DNA from: Parus major
Lineage: Eukaryota > Chordata > Aves > Passeriformes > Paridae
Reading direction: 5' to 3'
NCBI RefSeq assembly: GCF_001522545.3
Contig: NC_031768.1
Coordinates: 87,914,431-87,978,430, forward strand
Length of the DNA: 64,000 bases
In this document: positions 52,162 to 63,595 of the stretch, piece after piece
Layout of the letters: each line of letters starts with the position of its first letter
How positions within the stretch are numbered: position 1 is the stretch's first letter
Notes under the pieces: model-generated
What the model saw: the letters and a program-made list of their open reading frames with translations, nothing else
The model's database searches: none
What the model was told of the DNA's origin: nothing
Translations under genes and position numbers: made by a program

Positions 52162-52257
52162 CGCAGAGCGTGTGTCCCTGCAGACGCTGAGGGGAACATC
52201 TTGGGACTGCGGCTTTGGCAGCCTCGCCAGGCCAGCGCTTCCCTGCTCATCAGTCCG
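52162..52257. other. CpG-dense patch in intron 3
   Basis: Seven CpGs (52162, 52169, 52185, 52210, 52225, 52236 and 52256) fall within 96 bp that is clearly GC-rich, whereas the surrounding intron has few CpGs per kilobase. The flanks contain homeobox-like TCAATCATTAGCTAG (about 52264). I recognise no repeat family here. It could be an intronic regulatory element kept unmethylated, or a young GC-rich insertion that has not yet lost its CpGs. Confidence 0.4.
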
Positions 52258-52451
52258 TGCTTTTCAATCATTAGCTAGCATCCATAATTGCAAAACTTTG
52301 AATATTTCAGAAGTAAATGTTGGGAAATGCAAGGCATTACTGCAAGTACTGATTACTATATCTTGCATATGCATTTTTTTCCTCCCGCTTAGTAATGCTT
52401 CTGTCCTAGAATTGCTAGTAGCTTTTTGAAGCTGAATGTCTTTCTGTCCTT

Positions 52452-52552
52452 TGGGTTTTTTGTGGGTTTTTTGGTTTTTTTGGGGGGTTTTTGGGTGTTT
52501 TTTGGTTGTTTTTTTTTTGTTGTTGTTGTTTTGTTTTTTTGGGTTTTTTTGG
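52452..52552 (+). repeat. G/T-rich low-complexity tract with G-runs
   Basis: About 100 bases are almost only G and T on the sense strand. G-runs lie at 52453-52455, 52464-52466, 52482-52487, 52493-52495 and 52541-52543, with T-runs of up to 10 and a (GTT)4 stretch between them. Four runs of at least three G within 43 bases meet a loose G-quadruplex pattern with long loops. The tract lies 300-400 bases upstream of exon 4. The open frames on both strands here (rich in Phe, Gly, Val or Lys, Thr) are artefacts of composition. Confidence 0.9.
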
Positions 52553-52852
52553 TCAGAGTACAGTTGCTCAAGTTCAAGTTAGGAAAGCAGATGAAAAGGG
52601 ATCTTTTTTCCGTCTTTAGTATTCTTTTCTCTCCAGAAGCCAAATTGTGCCAGAGGATTGATACTTTAAAAGAGAAGTGGGAATCCTCTTATGTACCTGC
52701 TAATTCCTTGTTTGTTTTGATTATTCTTTGTGTTGACACCTTTGTGGTAACTTTGCTTTGCTAGTGCTTGGGTTATTTTCTCATATTTGTGATGTTTAAG
52801 AAAAGTAGTGAAATGGTCACTTGTAATAGAAACCCTTCTTTTTTGCATGTAG

Positions 52853-52971
52853 GAAACTCACAAATGGGTGCTACCATAGTAGATGCATTGGATACTCTAT
52901 ATATCATGGGCCTTCACGATGAATTCAGAGAAGGACAAGAATGGATTGACAAAAATCTTGATTTCAGTGTG
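52853..52971 (+). CDS. MAN1A2: MAN1A2 coding exon 4 (GH47 first barrel helices)
   Basis: This 119-bp exon enters in phase 1. Its first two bases (GA) complete the Gly codon begun by the final G of exon 3. It reads GNSQMGATIVDALDTLYIMG, then LHDEFREGQEWIDKNLDFSV. The VDALDTLYIMGL helix is a strongly conserved GH47 motif in the Golgi class I mannosidases. DEFREGQEWIDKNLDF is the following amphipathic helix and loop, and DFSV leads into the next conserved block. The acceptor is TTTTTTGCATGTAG at 52839-52852. The donor is GTG|GTGAGT at 52972, close to consensus, and the exon ends in phase 0. No catalytic acidic residue of the family falls here; those lie further downstream. A G/T-rich tract and a CpG-dense patch sit 300-700 bp upstream in the intron. 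Confidence 0.97.
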
Positions 52972-55325
52972 GTGAGTAGAGCCTACCCTAATATTTCTCT
53001 AATCCTTTTCACAGTGCTCATTTTGGGGGGAGACAGAAGAGATCTTTCAGATGAAGCTTAATAAAACTTAGGGATCTAAGTGTCAGATGTAAACTTTAGT
53101 GACGTTCTCTGTATATCTAACGTTGTTTTAGGGAAAAAATATATACCCTGACCCTTTCACACTTAGAATTGTAAGTAAAGATACTTAGATATATTGTATT
53201 TTCAAAGTGCAAATTGTAATTGGATAGCAGAAGTAAGGGGAAGTGTTTTGTGAGAAACAGCCAGGCCTCAGAAATGAAGACAGAAAGACAAGGTTTTACT
53301 GGCTGATAGTTGTTGCAAATAACTGAAAGACAATTTTCCCTCAAACTATGGTGTAACAATTATTTAAGAATACAATCTTGTCTCTTCTTCCATTTCTTAA
53401 GAGTTTTAATATAAAGTATGTCACTTGAATTCCTGAGGTTTCCTACAGGCTCTTAATCTATCACAAGAATTTCCCAGTTGATCATACAGCATCTGACATT
53501 CTTGGGAGTTTGGAAGCATTAAATGGAAGAAATGGCTCTATTTTAGTCTTATTGATTAGTGTTCTTAGTACTAATTTTGGGACTGTCACAGATTCTGTGA
53601 TGGAATTTGTATTTCAGTCTTTGGATTTGCCCTATGGTTCCAAAAATAATTTTTCATTCAGTAAATGCACATAATGAAATACAGTTGTACTCAGAATTCA
53701 GCAAATGCTTACTGTTTCTGTATTTTAACCTACTTTTCAAAACTTATTTGTTTGGGCTTTTTCCTTTTGATTTATACCTTCACTGTCTGGCAAACATCAA
53801 AGAAACTTTACTCTGCTTTTTCAGTTAGTGCCAGATAATTATTCTGTCTAAAACTGAAGATCCTAAATATATCAGACAGTGTAGACATAATGATACCATT
53901 ATGAGGGTGAACTAAATTGCTTCCATAACTTTTGTCTGATCTAAGGCAATTTCAATATAAATTTGCAATATTAATCTAGGATTTGGATGGAAGAAATTTA
54001 CATGACCCTCTGGGGTTCAATTACATCTTCCTATGTATCAAAAACCATTTCTGAAGGTTAATGAGTTGTCTTGTGTATACACCAAACTTGAGTAATTTTC
54101 TTATATGATTTGGAACTTATAAATAAATACATAAATTTGATCCTCTTGGATTCTTCTACTGGGAAATGGAAATCATTGGTTATACTTTACACTGTCCCAC
54201 TGCATGTGTGATTCATGACTTTAATAGGTATTAAGTGGAATCATGCTGTATTGGTGTTATTTTTCTTGTATCAGCTCTATGTGAAAAGAGAAGGCCTTTT
54301 ACTAAAAGCATTTGGGAATATTTCAGAGTTCCAATCAGTGCTGTCTGAAGAAATCCTTATTTACATAATCTTTCTGAAATATGTAATATGTGCAAAATAC
54401 ATTTAGTTTTGATCCAAGCACTGCAGGTGCCATAGAAATAGCACGAAAGGAAAGACGTACCTGTATATGTCATTTCAGCTGTGTGCAGATTGGTGAGTCA
54501 GCTTGTTCACTGCATGTTGCAGTGACTTTTCTGGATAAAAGGAAAAGTCTTACCTATCTCAAAATCTCTTAATAAAACTACATTTCTGTGTCAGAATATA
54601 GGTTGAAGAGAAGTTTATGGGGGAGACAGATGGAGTGCATGTGGAAAATTAAGCAAATGGGGCATAGAGGGAGTCAGTTGTTAAAACTATCTGGTTCCTC
54701 TTAATTTTTGGGGGGTTAAATGAGTCAAAAGATACTGTTGAATTTAACCTAAGGATAATAGTGTGGAAGAAGGCAATAAAATGGTTTATTCTTTTGAGTT
54801 TCTCAGTAGTCCTGCAGTACTACTTGTCATAACATAAAGGCTATTCCGAGACAAAGATTATGTTAAAATAGAGCTCTGAATTTGATTTTAGTAATTCAGG
54901 TTACAAAAGTGCATTATGGGAATTTTCTAATTATTATTTTGCTTTATCTTTTAAACCTTGAAGGTTTGGTGTTATGCTGAAGCATAAGAGAGAAGATGCT
55001 GAATTTTAGAAATGTGCAGTCCTTGCCTTCTTTCCCACCAGCCTCAAATTACTGTAATTGCACTTTGTGGTGATAAAATGGTTAGAGGGCTGGAGAAAAA
55101 CTTAATTTGATTTTAATAAAATCGATTGAAGCTGTAACTAGAATTGTCATTTGGTGTCACAAAGATGTGCACGAGAATTTCAGTTTGGATCTAGACACTG
55201 CAACAGTACAGACCCTTGCATGTGGATTGCCTTAGGATATGTACTTTCTTCTGCCTTGACAATTTTTTTTCTTCCTTGATTAAGGGGTTGGTTAATTATT
55301 TATTAATGCTTTCTTTCTGTTCTAG
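52972..55325 (+). other. MAN1A2: MAN1A2 intron 4 (2,354 bp)
   Basis: This is a short phase-0 intron with a GTGAGT donor and a TTCTAG acceptor. I find no interspersed repeat that I recognise in it. The only notable sequence is 54393-54417, which is identical over 25 bases to 50630-50654 in the previous intron. Reading through the donor of exon 4 gives about 29 extra codons to a stop at 53059, so retention would truncate the protein. Confidence 0.88.
54393..54417 (+). repeat. 25-bp sequence repeated exactly at 50630-50654 (copy 2)
   Basis: This is the second copy of the exact 25-base match, in intron 4. It is preceded by TATGTG and followed by GCACTGCAGG, different from copy 1 (preceded by GGCAAGTA and followed by AGTCTTACTC). 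Confidence 0.9.
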
Positions 55326-55427
<102 letters not shown>

Positions 55428-58400
55428 TAAAATTCAGTGTGTTCTGGCAAATGTGGCATATGAAGGCTTTTCTAGAATTTTGACTTCTCAGTAGCTTGCA
55501 AACTAATTTCACAGCAGTCAGTTGTCCAAAATAACATAATTCTTAAGAGTATGGAATCTTTAAAATTTGTTTCTGAGTAGATCTTGTGCCATTTAGGACA
55601 CTTGGTTACAGTTCAGAAATGCTTCTTTTATCAAGATGTTTTCAGAAGTTATCCACTCAAATAAGCATCAGCTTGAAATGTCAAGTGAAATGTCAACCTT
55701 CTCATGTCAACAATAACTTGTTTTGATACTCTGTAACTTCATGAAGGTAGAAATAGTATCTTTGTCACTCGTCCTGCGAGGCTGTAGGATTGCTTCATCC
55801 AAGTGCTACTCAATCTTCTTACCATTTTCTCAGTGACAAACTGAGAAATAACAAGCCAATTTTATACAACTTCTGAAACTTCTGTTAAAAAAGATATAGA
55901 GACATGCTTAGATTGACAGGATGCATGTCCTCAAAGACTTTCAACAATGGACTTCCTTAGTCCAGTAGTCACAGTGCTGTGACCTCTTACTTCACATACT
56001 TCAACAAGGCTAGAGCTTGACCCCCAGCTCTTCCCATGTCTTAGGAGCTACCTGTCTTTAATCTATTGCCTGTATCTTTGATTCTTTGGTTTTGTCCTTT
56101 ATTTTTCACGACCCTTCTGTAGCCCACTACCAGACATATTTTGTGGCTTAAGACTTTCAGGTGTTCTTAAATATTTTCTTCCTTTGTTTAGGGAAGCACC
56201 ACATACATACCAACAAGTTCGCAGGGATTTTAAGACTGCAGCCCTAAAGGCAACCCAGAGAAAACTCATAATTTGTTGTCTCTTTCTTTGATATCATCCT
56301 GGCATCTGTGAATTTTCTCTTTTATGAGCATCTTCTCTTAGGAAGAAGAGCTCAGTGGCAAAGCAAAATTCCTGTGTATATGTTGAAAGAAATGGGTGGT
56401 TTATTTTTCATCCAGTGTCCCTGCTTCACTTTCTTCAAACTGGAACATGCATCCTTGGAGGCATCTACTGTGGATATGAAAAACCTCAGAGAAGAAGCAA
56501 GGATGATACATTCATAGCTGGATTATTTGTATAGGTTGATACTGCACTTTTGCACAAGCCCCTTAAAAGGAACTTCTTTTGGCCCAGTATGCAGATGGGT
56601 GCAGCCAAACACTGCCAAAATGTGTTTTTTGCCTGCATTTGTAAAGCAGAGTATTCCTTCTTAAATTTGTTTCTAACTTCTTGGTAGAGTCAGAACAAGC
56701 TCCTTTGCTTAAATAGCTTTGTTTTCTTTCCTTCTTAGAAAGCATCTACCCTGTCTTTCCTAAATGTTGGCTAGGCTGAGTCTTCTGTTTTCAAAATTTT
56801 TATGGCATCATTCTCTCCAGCAGACTTCAAATGCTGTATGACTTGTGATACAGGATTATTCCCATCAAATGTCCATATGTATCATCTTTATTTTCCTAAA
56901 GAACTGCTAAAAAAAGTGCTCAGACTGCATTTCTTTCAAAATAGTGTGGCAGCTAGGATTGCTTTGGGTATCTTGAGAGACTGCTCCATTTGCCAAGTTG
57001 GATGGGGTTTCTCTTCAATTTGTCACTGTGGATATGACAAGCAAGGAATTTTGAGGCTCTTCAGCAACTGAGCCCAGGAGAGACACCTGCGTCTGGGAGC
57101 TCCTTGGAGTTGGAAACAGGTTGCTTGAGATGTGACTTCCAATCTGGTCCTCTCTCTTCCCTAAGAAGGGAACATATTCCTTAGCTCAGGATTGGGGCAT
57201 GCTTGATTTCTTTATTCACTGCATTCAGACATGTGAGGAGACACTTTCTAGCCTTGCTAAGACAGACAAGCCTGTTCCCAGCCATTTGGGTGTTCAAAAA
57301 CCTGATCAGGTTGTGAACATTGCACCTTTAAGAGACACCTTACTGTCTCTTGGTAGGTATTATTTCTTCATTCATCAAGCCATCATTTACTTGATCATAT
57401 TCACTTACCACACCTTGTTGATACTCCAGCTACCATCTTCCTACCTCCAAGCCTCCCTCTTCTAAAAGACTTGCTAGATTGGTTTTAAAAGGTTTTTATA
57501 CTGATTTTCCATACTTCTGCATGTCTTGTTTGATGTATTTAAAGTAAGGTCTAGTACAATGAACTGCTGCTTTGAATTAATTCCATTTTTCTCCTTTTAA
57601 TAAATACAGATTCTGCTTAGGTCTGCAACAGGAGTTACTGCTGTTTGGTGATATTTACAAAAGCTGTTCTTACTTCATTTTGACTTCTATCACTTAGTGT
57701 TGATAAAGATCTGTAGAGACAACCATAAAACAGTGTCCGAGACTCAACATCAGCTGTGGAACTTTAATAATTTGTAAATGGCCACGTCTGGAGAATTTTA
57801 TAGTCATTGTGGTTTATCTACAATGCCCTTTGTAGGGAGAGGGTAACTGTCCTTGATAGGATTTTATCTGATTGATTCATAATGGTAGCTATTGATCATA
57901 GTTTTCAGGTATGGCAGATTATTAATTTAGATTAAATAGTCCTTTTAAATGCTTTTATTGAAAACATGTCAGGTTTTAAAGTTTATTTAGCATGTCTAGT
58001 GGCACGACTCTGTGGCTTCCATGCTTTATTTAAACTGCCATGTTACTACTTTTACTTGGAGGAGCATCAGCTGAGATCATGGTTTTAATAATGCTGATTA
58101 TAGCTAATGGTAGGATTTTAAGCATTTTGTGTTAAGATTGTGAATATTCCTGTCCTTTTATCAGTAAGGGTTCCCTCTTACTCACTGCAGTGAATGGGTG
58201 AATAATGAAATATATCTCCCATACAACCAAAAATAAAGTTGCTGTTTTTAGCAGCTGACAGCTTGGCTGAAAATGCTGTAGGGCTTGTCCTGTCCAGTGT
58301 TGAGTCACAGGCCTTTCTTTGTGAAACACTGACGCGTGTAAATTTTTTAACAGCTCAGCCTTTCACATGTGGGAATTTCTGCTGGACTTTCATGAGTGAT

Positions 58401-58952
58401 GAGCATGTAAAGCTAAAGCTTGAGAAGGATGCATTTTGCTGCAAGTGTCATGGTTGTCTTGCCTCACTGTACCTTTCTGCTAAAGCAGGGAGACAAAATT
58501 GTTTTCCTGTCTAACAGGCAATTCTCCTGATGTGTGAAAGATCACTGTCTTTCTCCATTTTTCCAATCTCAGCATGCCTTTTGAGTAAAAGATAATCAAG
58601 ATACAACTGCAAACCTTGACATAGAGGAAAATTTGCCCATGTATTCTGTTTCAGTCTTCTGAAGGGGAAACAACAGTGATACCTCTCTGGTGGCAGAGGT
58701 TGTAGGTGTGCAGTCTGGGGGGCCCTTGTTTAAATCCTCTGTACAGTATGTTTCTCCTGGCTGGTTGTGGACAGGCCATCTGGTGTCTGGCTAGGTGTGT
58801 GTTATCAGCTAAAATAGTGTGCCTTTTGTCTCATTTCCCACAGAGAAATGAGGTCTCAATCTGTCATTGATTTTGAAATTCTTTGAGGCGATGGCTTTTC
58901 TCCAGGGGACATTATTGGAATATATAATGAATATACGTTAAAACAGTGAAAT

Positions 58953-59580
58953 ACAGAATCATAGAATGGTTTGTGTTGGAAGGGACCTTTAAAGATCATC
59001 TAGAACAAGCCCCCTGCCGTAGGAAGGGACAGCTTTCAACAGCCACATTACTCAGAGCCCTCTCTGATCTGGCCTTGAACACTGCCAGGGATGATGTGTT
59101 CACAGCTTCCCTGGGCAGTACAACCTTGTTACCCTCATTGTAACAAATACCTTCCTGATAGGGCCCTAAGAGGGGTTTGAGCTGCCTGATCTGGTGGAAT
59201 ACGTCCTTGCCAATGGCAGGGGTTGGAACAGGATGATCTTTAAGGGTCTTTTCTAACCTAAACAGTTCTGTGATAATATCCACTCTAAACCTACCCTCTT
59301 TCAGTTTTAAAACAGTTGTCTCTCCTCCTGTTATTAAAGGCCATAGTAGAAAGTCCTCTTGATCTCTCCTGGAAGCTAGGGCCCGCTTTAGGTCCTGGAA
59401 GGTGCTTATAAGGTCCCTCTGGAGCCTTCTCTTCTCCAGGCTGAACAACCTCAGCTCTTAGCTTGCCTTCAAAGGAGACGTGCTTCAGCCCTTGGATCAT
59501 TTTTGTGACCATCTTCTGGACCTGCTCCAACAAGTCCACAATATTCTTTTATTGGGACCTCAGAGCTGCAAATGGTATTA
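58953..59580 (-). repeat. CR1 LINE (host of a nested insertion)
   Basis: Antisense CR1 in two parts. 58953-59159 starts ACAGAATCATAGAATGGTTT and GTGTTGGAAGGGACC, and goes on to CAAATACCTTCCTGATA. 59277-59580 resumes with ATATCCACTCTAAACCTACC and CTCTTTCAG and runs into ORF2. The minus-strand frames there read LLEQVQKMVTKMIQGLKHVS and, in another frame, FSLEKRRLQRDLISTFQ, the well-known C-terminal end of CR1 ORF2 with a frameshift between them. The ORF is therefore dead. The break between the two parts is filled by a CR1 in the opposite direction. Confidence 0.9.
59160..59276 (+). repeat. CR1 LINE 3' end inserted into another CR1
   Basis: A sense CR1 tail of about 117 bp: GAGCTGCCTGATCTGGTGGA, CTTGCCAATGGCAGGGGTTG, GAACAGGATGATCTTTAAGG, GTCTTTTCTAACCTAAACAG, TTCTGTGATA. 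It interrupts the antisense CR1 around it exactly where that copy should continue from TTCCTGATA to ATCCACTCTAAACC. It must be the younger of the two insertions. Confidence 0.88.
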
Positions 59581-59644
59581 GGGTCCTCAGTATAAGTGGG
59601 TGGTTTAGTGTATTTCTTTTGAAATTACACTGCCAAACTAAATA

Positions 59645-59703
59645 AAGGGAAGGGTGGACCAGATAATCCACTGTTGTTCCTTCTAATCTGCCCAATTCTG
59701 TGA
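59645..59703 (+). repeat. Short diverged CR1-like 3' end
   Basis: GGGAAGGGTGGACCAGATAA, CCACTGTTGTTCCTTCTAAT and CCCAATTCTGTGA resemble the last 60 bases of a sense CR1. A possible antisense fragment follows at about 59768-59820 (AAGTTTGGAAAGAACC). Both are weak. Confidence 0.5.
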
Positions 59704-60530
59704 AAGAATAAGAGGCTCAATAAAAAATGAAGGAAAAAAGCATGATCTCTCCTGGGAGTGCTATGTGTCATAAAATAATGGATTATCAAGTTTGGAAAGA
59801 ACCTTGACAAGAGTTCAGCCTCTCCAGGCAGACTCTTGTATTTTGCTGTATGCCAGAGATTTCCCCCAGTTCCAGTAAGCAACCAATGCAAAGTGTTCAC
59901 TCATTGTTATTCTTGATTAAATTGTATGCTAATAGGTATAATCTCTTAAGTACCTAAATAGCTAAAGAAGAAATGCAAAATTCATTGTTCCTATATTCAG
60001 TAAGGAGCCACTAATTAAGTATTTTTGGGGTATAGAATTTGAGAGTTGCTTAGTAGAATTGTGAGTGACTGGGACATATACTATGAAAACTTGGCACTGC
60101 TTTCTACCCTAGGTTGTGATAGAATGGATAACATGTTTATATTTTACATTTTGATCAAACAGAATTGTAGTTAAAGTGTGTGAACTGCCAGTTTTCTACC
60201 TTGTGAGTTGAGAGGCACCACTGTGCTTTCCCCTTAGCATCTGTCAAATAGAATTAATAGTCCAAAATAACATATTGATGGTAAAATATATAATGAATTC
60301 TTATCTAAATTGAGCCAGACTGTTTCTCAGTAATCCCTGCAACAATCCTTTAATTTCTTTAAGAACTACATACAGTCTTCATTATGCTTGTGGGGAGGGG
60401 GTGGGGGACAACACTATGATACAGCTGATAATGTAACAGAAATAAGTAGAAATTAGATGTTCCATATGCCTAGTTGGGAGCAAACATTGAGTATGGCATC
60501 TTAGGATGAAAACCAGCCCTACATGATTTA

Positions 60531-60614
60531 AAAAACAAACTAACAGAAACCATCAATAAAATCCCCAAACAAAACAACAACAACAGAAAAAAACCTTTTT
60601 TTTTTTTTTTTTTT
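60531..60614. repeat. A-rich then T19 low-complexity stretch
   Basis: An A/C-rich segment (ACAAAC, CCCCAAACAAAACAACAACA, then AGAAAAAAACC) is followed directly by 19 T at 60596-60614. The A-rich part and T run face each other and could fold back on each other. No parent element is recognised. Confidence 0.85.
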
Positions 60615-63581
60615 GATGTGGCTACATTAAGAGATTTTGTTGCTTTTGTGCATCATTCTGGCACAAATTTAATTTTTGTCTTTATGAATCCATGTGTTTT
60701 TTATAGTTTTCAGTGATGCCTAGCAATGCATTGTTTAGCATTTTCCCCTGAACAATAGACTTCTTTGTTTATTCTAATTCCCTAACTTTCTGTATAAGAA
60801 TGTTTTGTGTTCTTTGTGATTTTCTTTTACTTAGTATCCAGCACTAATAAAATGAAGTATCTTGATATCACTCTATTTTATTTAACAGCATCAGGATAGA
60901 AATGCTTAATGAAAGAGTATCATGTATACAAGGAGATTAGAGCAAGATAAAGCTACTTATATTGCTATTGCAATTTGTAGCCTTATTAGATTGGATCATA
61001 CAGTTTTCTATAGTTTTCCAGGGAGGTTACTTGGAAATGAACCCACAGTGTATGGCTGGTTTCTGAGGATGTGCCTCTGGAATTCTTTGATCTCCTATGG
61101 TGTCTGTCTAGTTCAAGATCAGTCATGTTTGGTGCTTGGTTTTTCTCTGGGTAACATGGGGTTTTTCTCTTCAATATGGATGTTGGTATTTTTAAATTCT
61201 TTTTTTCAACACAAATTATCTGACTGATCTTTATTTGGTGTATGAGTGATTCTAAGTTCTTCCACTGCTTTCAGTCACATCTGTGGATGTGGATCGTTTT
61301 GGGCATCAGGGTAGCTGATACTGATTTCTGAGGGAGGATAGGAGCATTGCTTTGTAAAATCATTGCCTGTCCACAATGCTTTCAATCCCTGGTGCAAAAA
61401 AGCAACAAGCAGGCAAACAGTAAGAATGAATGGCACAAAGCAGAAATGAGTTGGCTGATCTCTCTGTGTTAATGCTGAAAGAATGAAGCTTGCCAATAAG
61501 CTTGCTTGACCACAGCAATAAGCTGCAGAAGAATTTATGAAATAGATCCATGATCATTGTGTCTGTATGTAGAATTTCTAAGAGTAGACTACCTGGAGAC
61601 CAAGAGTTACAATGTCCTTAAGGACTAAAACAGTAAAAGGTCTGTTGCAACCTGATGTAGGATATCACACTGGAATCTTCAACAGCAGTTGGATTTTCTT
61701 TTGGTGTGCTGCATCGAGTGGTCCAAGAGTTGTAATTACTGCTGTGCTGTCCCCAGACCTGGCTAGTGAAGGAGCAGTCAGTATGAGGAAGATTTCACAG
61801 ATGACAATGCCAGAAGAAGCCGACTTCACTCCTTCATATTGGGTGTGTGAACTTCTTTGAGGTCATAAAGGCAGATGGAGATTGCTAGAGCATCTTGCAG
61901 GATCCATTGTTCCTCATTTCTGAAACCCATCCAAAAGGCAGCAGTGATAGATACTGAACCCTGCCATGAGCAGTATTTTCACTTCCTAGTCTTTGTGAAC
62001 ACACTGTAAATGAACTTTCTGCTCTCCAAATTGGAATTTGTTCAAGGAGGGAGGGATAGGCATCTGCAGAGCCCAAGTGTTGCGTACGCGCAGCATCATC
62101 CTGTAATTAAACACAGGGAGTGATCACTGGAGTAATAAAGCCTAAGTAAGATAAAGAACAGTCTTGTACCAGATTATTGCTGTGTTCAAAATCCGATTTT
62201 TTTACAGCTGTATTTGATGAATTGCTGTCACTGCTCCTCTATGGCTCCTGCCCAATAGCCTCCAGCATTGATGATACCCACTGCTAGAATGAATGTGATT
62301 GCCTGCCAAATGTCTGTCCAACTTCTTGAGAAATAGATAAAGTCCAATTTTTTGAGCAAATCTACAAGAGTAGTAATCTCTTCGTAGTGATCCCAGTCAC
62401 AGGCATTTTTGCTGTCTCTGGATACTGTGACATCTTCCCTAAAGGTTAATAATCTGGAGTACTATTTCTTCTCCATGCTGGGGACCACTTCTTGGTTTAA
62501 AAAAGTTTGTCTTCCCAGAGGGGCTTGGCATACTTACTTCTTACACAGCAAGCCCTAGCCAAGCAGAAAATTATCCATTGATACTTAGAGTTATCAGCAT
62601 CTCTTCAAGAGAGAAGCAAGTCTTCTACCTTCTGTATATCAAGTCTGCCCCTTCCCCATGGCTACAGCCCAGCCTGGGTCTGTCACAATGTGTGGCTAAC
62701 TGGTGGCTAGCTGTTGTGGTGAGCCCTCATGACTATGGACCCCTTCTGGGGCTTGGTGTCAAGCAGTTTCAGCCTGGGTTAGGGATTTTTGTATTTCCCA
62801 TGTTTGTTCCCAGCATGCAGTATTTTCTGTTTTCTCATAATATGTGTTAAGATATGTATTGAGATACTGTTTATATGGAGAGCAGGAAATCAAATCCTCT
62901 TAACACTGAAAGAGAATACCTGGAGCAAACATATGCAGGCACTTGCTGGAGCTATGTCTCCAAGTAGGAGAGGGCAGGATGCAAAATGCATGTCATTGTC
63001 AGGAGGCTGAAGAGGTGTAGGTAACTAAGAGTCAGAGGAACATGATGTTACATGGATCTGTTTTGTTTCACTGTAGACTTTCAGGTACCTAGATTTTATC
63101 CAAATTAAGATGGATCCTTTTAATGTGTGGACTTCCCCATCTTTCTGAACAGTAAAGAAGAAATAGTACAAAAACATATAAATAAAGCCCACATCTGTAC
63201 AGACAAATAAAATTCTTTAATGCTTGTTTCAGTGAGTAAGCCTGTTTTATTTTCTGATCCTTAAGAAGTCATTGCTTGTTTTGATGTGCTTACTCTGTGA
63301 TTTTTTAAAAAATTGCATCATAGCCTCTACAATGCATCTGCCAAGCTGGTTGTTTTGAGCTAAGACTTCCTCTAAAGCACTGTGTGTGCTGACTGTAGTA
63401 TCATGCTACCAGCACTCCTCTGTTCTGTGTCTGAGATGGTCACTACATTCCAGGGTGCTTGGGAAGTAGAGCTGTGTCCTGCAAATGTACAAAATGCAAC
63501 CTCAGCCAGAGGGGACATCACAGGGGAAGAGCTAGTTCGTTATCACCCATACATGCTGTGCAGGAGAGTTGGCAGGTGTGA

Positions 63582-63595
63582 GTGTGTGTGTGTGT
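63582..63595. repeat. (GT)7 microsatellite
   Basis: Seven GT units in GGTGTGA followed by the GT run and AACACC. Short and probably of low variability. Confidence 0.85.

Noticed and set aside
52389..52764. Long open frames rich in Phe/Gly/Val (+) and Lys/Thr (-), the + one resembling a membrane protein
   Set aside because: They are produced by the G/T-rich low-complexity tract. Neither strand shows domain, start or splice context.
58996..59539. 150- and 82-codon minus-strand frames
   Set aside because: Their peptides are the C-terminal end of CR1 ORF2 in two different frames plus the inserted second CR1. This is repeat sequence, not a gene.
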